Of a DNA stretch of 27,554 nt, positions 23,162-27,554 are shown in pieces; position 1 is the first letter of the stretch, and every line of letters begins with the position of its first letter. A program made the translations under genes and the position numbers. The stretch comes from JBALVO01 sp036961445 (GTDB lineage Bacteria > Pseudomonadota > Gammaproteobacteria > Pseudomonadales > Halieaceae), in the NCBI GenBank assembly GCA_036961445.1, contig JBALVO010000046.1, positions 1 through 27,554 of the forward strand, written 5' to 3'. The notes under the pieces are model-generated. The model saw only the letters and a program-made list of their open reading frames with translations, was not told the DNA's origin and ran no database searches.

Positions 23162-24355
23162 CTATACGGTTACAGGCAAAGACCTGGGGTATGCGCCCAG
23201 GGGCGCTATCCATTCAAGCGTGTCGACATCCGCTGCCAGAGTCGGCGCCAACGCCGATACACCACGCACTACCTCTTCTAACGTCATTCGCGCCAGAGCG
23301 GCACCCAGGCAAAAATGTCCACCAGCGCCGAACGACATCATCTTCGGGGCACCCGGTGCCAGAAAACGCTCAGCCACGAAGTCATCGGGGCGATCCCATA
23401 CCTGCGGGTCACGATTGGCCGTTATGCCGGCACACATCAGGAAGGTGCCGGCCGGCCATATCTCGCCGGCGACCTCAAACGGTGACGCCGGCACTCGTCC
23501 CGATGCGCTGATACTCGGCTCAAAACGAACAGTCTCTTCAGTAACCGACGCCAAAAGGTCGGCATCGCCTTGCAGCAGGGCCATTACGTGCGGATGCTGC
23601 AGTAATGTCAGTGATGAGCAACAAGTCTGGCTGGCTGTCGTGTCGTGCCCTGCAACCAGCAGATTCGCAATCATCGCGGCAGTTTCGGCACGTGTCAGCC
23701 GATCACCGTCTTCCTCGGCGGCGATCAGCGCACTGATAAGATCATCTGCCGGTTCGGCTTCTCGTCGCCGGCAAAGGTCAGTGGTGTAGTCGAGCAAGGA
23801 GTCAATCGCAGCGGTCGCAGCTTCAATCTGCGCAGGGCTCATCACCACAAACACAGGCGTCAAGGCATCCACCCAATCCAGGAAACGCGGCACATCGGCT
23901 TCAGGAACACCCAGCAGCACGCACATAACGTGCATCGGCACGTCATGCAGTAATGCTACAAGATCACCGGACCCTGCGGCTTGCAATCTGGCCAGGCGTT
24001 TATCGATCAAAGCTGCCGCAATCGGCCGCAGCGTTTGCACGGCACGCGGTGTAAACGCCTTGCTTACCAGGCGCCTTAATCGGTGGTGCGGGGGGCCATC
24101 CTGGGCAAACATAATCCCTGCGTACCAGTCGCGCAGTGGGCCCTCGTTAAGCCCGACAAGATCGAACAGCGCCAGCTCACCACCCTTCAATTCACGATCG
24201 AGCAACACGCGACGGCTGTCATGATAGCCCAGCACATAAACGAGCCCGCTGCCTTCCTCGATTGCAGCCGGTGCATGGCGTGCGGCATCGCGCATCGCCG
24301 CCCGAACTACACGCGGATCAGTGGTCTTGATTGACGGAATAGTAGGCAGTTCCAT
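23162..24355 (-). CDS. cytochrome P450 (class I bacterial type)
   Basis: This 397-residue P450 is complete. It has the I-helix AGHDTT (235-240), the K-helix ExxR E274-R277, and the haem loop SFGAGGHFCLGAALAR with thiolate C349. GPPHHRLRRLVSKAFTPRAV near residue 90 is the usual C-helix region. It differs clearly from the CYP153-like enzyme at 2380 and resembles the broad CYP107/CYP125-like soluble group, but no subfamily can be fixed. Its ATG overlaps the stop of the dioxygenase gene (TAATG), so the two proteins are made together. No ferredoxin or reductase gene is adjacent. The substrate is unknown. Confidence 0.92.
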   Translation of the reverse strand: MELPTIPSIKTTDPRVVRAAMRDAARHAPAAIEEGSGLVYVLGYHDSRRVLLDRELKGGELALFDLVGLNEGPLRDWYAGIMFAQDGPPHHRLRRLVSKAFTPRAVQTLRPIAAALIDKRLARLQAAGSGDLVALLHDVPMHVMCVLLGVPEADVPRFLDWVDALTPVFVVMSPAQIEAATAAIDSLLDYTTDLCRRREAEPADDLISALIAAEEDGDRLTRAETAAMIANLLVAGHDTTASQTCCSSLTLLQHPHVMALLQGDADLLASVTEETVRFEPSISASGRVPASPFEVAGEIWPAGTFLMCAGITANRDPQVWDRPDDFVAERFLAPGAPKMMSFGAGGHFCLGAALARMTLEEVVRGVSALAPTLAADVDTLEWIAPLGAYPRSLPVTV

Positions 24356-25212
24356 TATATTTCCCCAGCCTTTAAATAAGGCTTATCCCCGGCAATAGTG
24401 GCCCTCTCCATGATTCGCACAGCAGGAAAGTAATCACTGGCCGCGTAGTGCTGGCAGGCGCGGTTATCCCAAAAAGCGAGCGAGCCCGGCGACCAGCGAA
24501 AACGACACTGGTACTCGGGCAACCAGGCCTGGCGGACAAGATGCTTGAGCAGTTTGTCGCTCTCCGCCCGATCCATGCCAACGATATGGTCAGTGAAGGC
24601 TATGTTCACGTAAATAAGTCGCTGCCCCGTTTCCGGGTGTGTGCGTATCACGGGATGCTCCCGCGGCGGGAATTTTTCATGCAGGCTTGCCGCATCCCTG
24701 CCGAGGCGTCCGGCAAATACCCGGGCTATGTCGTGCACCGCAGTCATCTGGCACAACCGTTGCTGTAACTCTTCATCAAGTGATTCGTAGGCCATTACCA
24801 TATTGGCAAATAGCGTATCGCCACCAACCTCCGGCAACTCAATCGCCCGCAGGATCGATCCCAAAGAAGGCTTTTCGCGCCAGGTGACATCCGAATGCCA
24901 GTTGTTCTCGTTGCCTTTAGAGTCCGGCCCATGGGCGATGTGCAGAATCTCCGGATCCGACTGATCCCTTGGCGTTGCCGGATGGACTTCCAACTCCCCA
25001 AACGATCTGGCAAAGGCGATATGTTGTTGACGGGTTATTTGTTGGTCACGAAAAAAAACGACCTGGTATTGCAGCAGGGCTTGGCGGACCTCGGCAATCA
25101 AGGTGTCATCGGGATTGGACAGATCCGCGCCGAGTAATTCGGCCCCAATGGCAGGTGAAAGCGGATAGGGCTGGAATCGCGTAAATCCAGAGTGGGCCAG
25201 ACTAGTGGTCAT
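24355..25212 (-). CDS. TauD/TfdA family Fe(II)/2-oxoglutarate dioxygenase
   Basis: The start is ATG 25212, six bases after GGAG, giving 285 residues; an ATG four codons upstream lacks that site. The iron ligands are H106 and D108 (WHSDVTW) and H255 (ACQHYA). T133 and R266/R270 match the 2-oxoglutarate site. The enzyme couples decarboxylation of 2-oxoglutarate to hydroxylation, often releasing sulfite or an aldehyde from sulfonates, sulfate esters or aryloxy acids. The translational coupling to a P450 suggests successive oxidations of one compound. Whether the true substrate is taurine-like, an alkyl sulfate or other cannot be read from the sequence. Confidence 0.92.
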   Translation of the reverse strand: MTTSLAHSGFTRFQPYPLSPAIGAELLGADLSNPDDTLIAEVRQALLQYQVVFFRDQQITRQQHIAFARSFGELEVHPATPRDQSDPEILHIAHGPDSKGNENNWHSDVTWREKPSLGSILRAIELPEVGGDTLFANMVMAYESLDEELQQRLCQMTAVHDIARVFAGRLGRDAASLHEKFPPREHPVIRTHPETGQRLIYVNIAFTDHIVGMDRAESDKLLKHLVRQAWLPEYQCRFRWSPGSLAFWDNRACQHYAASDYFPAVRIMERATIAGDKPYLKAGEI

Positions 25213-25450
25213 GTATTTCTCCATAAGCGTATACCTACCTGATGAGGATACAACAGCCAGTAGTCAGTTGCTGTACCTACCCCTCTTCGACTGCTCACTC
25301 TGGTTAAATACTCTACCGGTCTGCACAATTTTGTGGCCGTCTGACCTCTGGATTAGCTAAAACAAAAGAACAGTAACATGTTTGATAGTAGACTAACTTT
25401 TCAACACCGCCACAACCACGTGGGTTGGTAGTTTCTGCAGGAGAGACCGC
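25213..25450. other. divergent control region of the dioxygenase and PPOX genes
   Basis: These 238 bases must hold promoters for both directions. CCACGTGG with flanking partial symmetry lies close to the PPOX start. No regulator gene is adjacent. Confidence 0.4.
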
Positions 25451-25876
25451 ATGACCATGCACATGACCAAAACTGAACGCGAAGAGTTCCTGGCGGGCGT
25501 GCATGTTGCTGTTATTGGTATATCCGATGAAGGACGAGGACCACTTACTGCCCCGGTTTGGTATTGGTATGAGCCCGGCGGTGATATCTGGTTTGAGACA
25601 CAGCCAGACTCGCGCAAAGGCCAGTTGCTACATGTTGGCAAGCGTATCAGCCTGTGTGTGCAGGACGAGACACCGCCCTATGCGTATGTGAGTGTTGAGG
25701 GACCGCTCATAGAGATTGCCGATGACGATCGTACATTGCATGAAATCCCGATGGCCATCCGCTACCTTGGCGAACAAGCTGGACGTGACTTTATTGCCAA
25801 TCTCCCGCCTTCAGATTGGCAGCGCTACATTATGCGTCCGGAACGCTGGCTTACCCTGGACGGCGCCAAGGAATAA
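25451..25876 (+). CDS. pyridoxamine 5'-phosphate oxidase-fold flavoprotein
   Basis: This 141-residue protein has the split-barrel PPOX fold. HVAVIGISDEGRGPLTAPVWYWYEPGGDIWF near the N-terminus has the family's paired strands, and RKGQLLHVGKRISLCVQDE follows. Such small members bind FMN or F420 and reduce or oxidise varied substrates; in a gammaproteobacterium FMN is more likely. A strong AGGAGA lies just before ATG 25451; a second ATG four codons in is less well placed. It faces away from the dioxygenase gene and precedes a sulfotransferase gene on the same strand. Confidence 0.8.
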   Translation: MTMHMTKTEREEFLAGVHVAVIGISDEGRGPLTAPVWYWYEPGGDIWFETQPDSRKGQLLHVGKRISLCVQDETPPYAYVSVEGPLIEIADDDRTLHEIPMAIRYLGEQAGRDFIANLPPSDWQRYIMRPERWLTLDGAKE

Positions 25877-25903
25877 GTGCACTGACATCAGTGTTGCGCC
25901 AAG

Positions 25904-25927
25904 CCGACAGGCCCTGCCGGGGGTTTT
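25904..25927 (+). terminator. weak terminator candidate after the PPOX gene
   Basis: CCG-CA (25904-25909) pairs with TG-CGG (25915-25920) across one mismatch and a short GC loop, followed by GG and four Ts. It lies between the PPOX and sulfotransferase genes. The stem is short. Confidence 0.25.
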
Positions 25928-25989
25928 GTGGCGACGCTATTTGGATTACAGTACCAGCAATATAAAACTCTAGAAGCTGGAGAATACGA

Positions 25990-26922
25990 ATGGCGACTCC
26001 CGACAGCACAGCAGATCTACCGCCACCGAGGCGGGCGTCGACCCTTGAAGAACTGCGAGCCAAACTGGACCTGATGGGTTCCGCCGAAGGGCTGGAGAAA
26101 GGCTTGAGTATCGCGCTCAGGGCGACTGACATCGTGGTAACACCCTTCGGCAAAAGCGGCACCACATGGTTACAACAAATCGCCCATACCCTGCGCACCC
26201 GCGGGGATATGGATTTTGAGGACATCAGCGCGGTAGCACCGTGGATCGAAACATCGACGGACCTGGGACTTGACCTGGATGGTCCGCAGAAAGCCAATCC
26301 ACGTATTTTCAAGAGCCACCTGGATGCACACCGCATACCCAAGGGTGGACGCTATATTTGCTCCTGCCGCGACCCCAGAGACGCGCTTTACTCCATGTAC
26401 AAATTCATGGAGGGCTGGTTTGTAGAGCCAGGTACGATAACGCTGGATGACTTCGCCCGCGGCACATTCATCGCCGCCGGCAACGCGCCCGGCAGCTCGG
26501 GGGGCAATTACTGGATACACCTGAAGTCCTGGTGGGCCCGACGCGACGACCCGGACGTACTATTCATGGCCTTTGAGCACATGAAAAATGACCTGGAGGG
26601 GACAATTCGCAGTGTGGCCGCATTTATGGAGATCGAACTGGATGATGAACTGCTTGCCATGACACTGGAGCATGCATCACTGTCATTCATGCAGCAGCAC
26701 AAAGACCACTTTGACGACAAGCTGATGCGCGATCGCAGCGTTGCAGTGGCCGGCCTGCCAGCGGACAGCGACTCCTCCAAGGTACGAGCGGGACAAGTAG
26801 GCCAGGCCAGGCAATACTTGAGCGAGTCCGTTGCAGACGAACTGGACGCAATTTGGCACAAAGAGATTACCCAGGAACTGGGGTTTGAAGACTATACAAC
26901 GATGATTGCCACATTACGCTAG
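25990..26922 (+). CDS. cytosolic-type sulfotransferase
   Basis: This 310-residue protein is a PAPS-dependent sulfotransferase of the SULT1/Sulfotransfer_1 type. The 5'-phosphosulfate loop is TPFGKSGTTWLQQ, with K55. The likely catalytic histidine is H110 in FKSHL, and the 3'-phosphate site is RDPRDALYSMY with R127 and S135. No signal peptide is present. It transfers sulfate from PAPS to a hydroxyl or amine of a small molecule. It lies 113 nt after the PPOX gene and near a P450 and an Fe/2OG dioxygenase, so the acceptor could be a hydroxylated product of those enzymes. That link is inferred. Confidence 0.9.
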   Translation: MATPDSTADLPPPRRASTLEELRAKLDLMGSAEGLEKGLSIALRATDIVVTPFGKSGTTWLQQIAHTLRTRGDMDFEDISAVAPWIETSTDLGLDLDGPQKANPRIFKSHLDAHRIPKGGRYICSCRDPRDALYSMYKFMEGWFVEPGTITLDDFARGTFIAAGNAPGSSGGNYWIHLKSWWARRDDPDVLFMAFEHMKNDLEGTIRSVAAFMEIELDDELLAMTLEHASLSFMQQHKDHFDDKLMRDRSVAVAGLPADSDSSKVRAGQVGQARQYLSESVADELDAIWHKEITQELGFEDYTTMIATLR

Positions 26923-26933
26923 ACGCAGTCACT

Positions 26934-26966
26934 AAAAAGGCGCACTTACAATGCGATAAGTGAGCC
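26934..26966 (-). terminator. intrinsic terminator of the FMN reductase gene
   Basis: On the minus strand, GGC-CACTTA pairs with TAAGTG-GCC across one mismatch and an 8-nt loop, and five Ts follow (26938 to 26934). It lies 60 nt beyond the FMN reductase stop and just after the sulfotransferase stop on the other strand, so it may act in both directions. Confidence 0.6.
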
Positions 26967-27025
26967 TGAAAGAATTGCTAACAGCCAGGGAGTGAGGTGG
27001 CCCATAGACAAAAGCCGCTCGATGG

Positions 27026-27550
27026 CTAGCGCAATAACTGGACCGCCTCCTGCATTTCCCGCATCAGCTGAACATTGGTCAGCTGATTGGTATCGACATC
27101 AAAATTTTCGTAAAAACTCGGCACCGATATACTGGCTTTTACATCAGCAGCAAAATGCGGTGCAGAGTTCCTGGCGGCCGCCAACACATTGGCAGCACCG
27201 CTAGCGCCAGGAGATGTTGATAGCAGCAGCATAGGCCTACCCTGAAAAACCTTGCTATTAATTCGCGATGTCCAGTCAAACAGGTTTTTGTAGGCCGCGG
27301 TGTAAGAGCCATTGTGCTCGGCATAGGAAATAACAATCGCGTCGGCTGCACCGATTTTCTGATAAAACTGCTTCGCCTGCTCTGGCTGACCTAGCTCTTG
27401 TTCACGCTGGTCGCTAAAAATGGGCATCTCAAAATCATTGATGTCCAATACTTCGACGTCCGCTTCATCAAGCAAGCTTGCGGCATAGGCAGCTAGTATT
27501 CGATTAATCGATTGTTTGTTATTGCTGGCTCCAAGGGCTAATACTTTCAT
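27026..27550 (-). CDS. NADPH-dependent FMN reductase family protein
   Basis: This 174-residue flavodoxin-like protein opens with KVLALGASNNKQSIN, the phosphate-binding loop of FMN. It carries AEHNGSYTAAYKNLFDW around residues 77-93, the counterpart of the usual PEYNGS...KNAIDW block. It is a quinone, azo-dye or flavin reductase using NADPH, as in the ArsH, ChrR and YieF group. The gene is complete, with the start at the window's right edge, so its upstream region is not visible. It converges on the sulfotransferase gene, separated by a probable terminator. Confidence 0.88.
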   Translation of the reverse strand: MKVLALGASNNKQSINRILAAYAASLLDEADVEVLDINDFEMPIFSDQREQELGQPEQAKQFYQKIGAADAIVISYAEHNGSYTAAYKNLFDWTSRINSKVFQGRPMLLLSTSPGASGAANVLAAARNSAPHFAADVKASISVPSFYENFDVDTNQLTNVQLMREMQEAVQLLR

Positions 27551-27554
27551 GTTC

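Noticed and set aside
23220..23789. Plus-strand open frame of 189 codons
   Set aside because: Antisense to the second P450, rich in low-complexity residues, no ribosome binding site seen.
1..27554. CRISPR arrays, tRNA, rRNA, insertion sequences, prophage genes
   Set aside because: None were seen: no regular spaced repeats, no transposase or integrase motifs, no cloverleaf-like sequences.

Overview
The window looks like chromosomal DNA of a marine-type gammaproteobacterium, probably near the Cellvibrionales (Halieaceae or Spongiibacteraceae). This is inferred from the gene content: a CYP153-type P450, a BLUF photosensor, an iron-sulfur photolyase, a glucosylglycerate cluster, and SOUL and DUF6482 proteins. 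Base composition is moderately GC-rich. I see no rRNA, tRNA, CRISPR array, transposase, integrase or phage gene. One enzyme gene, a sulfatase, survives only as a 5' fragment.

Layout. (1) 27-2040, minus: a secreted c-type cytochrome followed by an FeS-type bacterial cryptochrome/photolyase. (2) 2380-5489, plus: a CYP153-like alkane hydroxylase, a truncated sulfatase remnant in a hairpin-rich gap, and a membrane-anchored retropepsin-like protease. (3) 5880-6781, plus: a SOUL haem-binding protein overlapping a DUF6482 protein. (4) 6791-10889, minus: three NAD(P)-dependent oxidoreductases in a row, namely an SRPBCC-SDR fusion, an MDR and a YbjT-like SDR with DUF2867. (5) 11163-12235, plus: a DUF2452 (C1orf50 family) protein and a BLUF blue-light sensor. 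(6) 12397-14106, minus: a small charged helical protein and a two-RCK ion-channel-like protein with an abnormal selectivity filter. (7) 14275-15579, plus: a Tat-exported class V aminotransferase-fold protein. (8) 15813-20577, minus: the glucosylglycerate operon. (9) 20945-23059, plus: a lipoprotein, a candidate small RNA, an anchored glutaredoxin and a coiled-coil protein. (10) 23162-27550: a TauD-type dioxygenase coupled to a second P450, divergent from a PPOX-fold protein and a sulfotransferase, then an FMN reductase.

How the genes work together. The clearest pathway is the glucosylglycerate unit: glycerate 3-kinase, glucosyl-3-phosphoglycerate synthase, its phosphatase, and a GH13_18 phosphorylase. 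It can both build and phosphorolyse a compatible solute, and the kinase can return the released glycerate to 3-phosphoglycerate. The P450, dioxygenase and sulfotransferase group at the right end looks like a tailoring or catabolic set for an unknown hydrophobic substrate. Photobiology appears twice, as photolyase and BLUF, about 10 kb apart.

The least expected signals are a compact, promoter- and terminator-flanked structured RNA candidate at about 21753-21869, the channel-like protein lacking a canonical potassium filter, the SRPBCC-SDR fusion, and a Tat-exported PLP-fold enzyme. All functional calls rest on motif reading; no database search was run.
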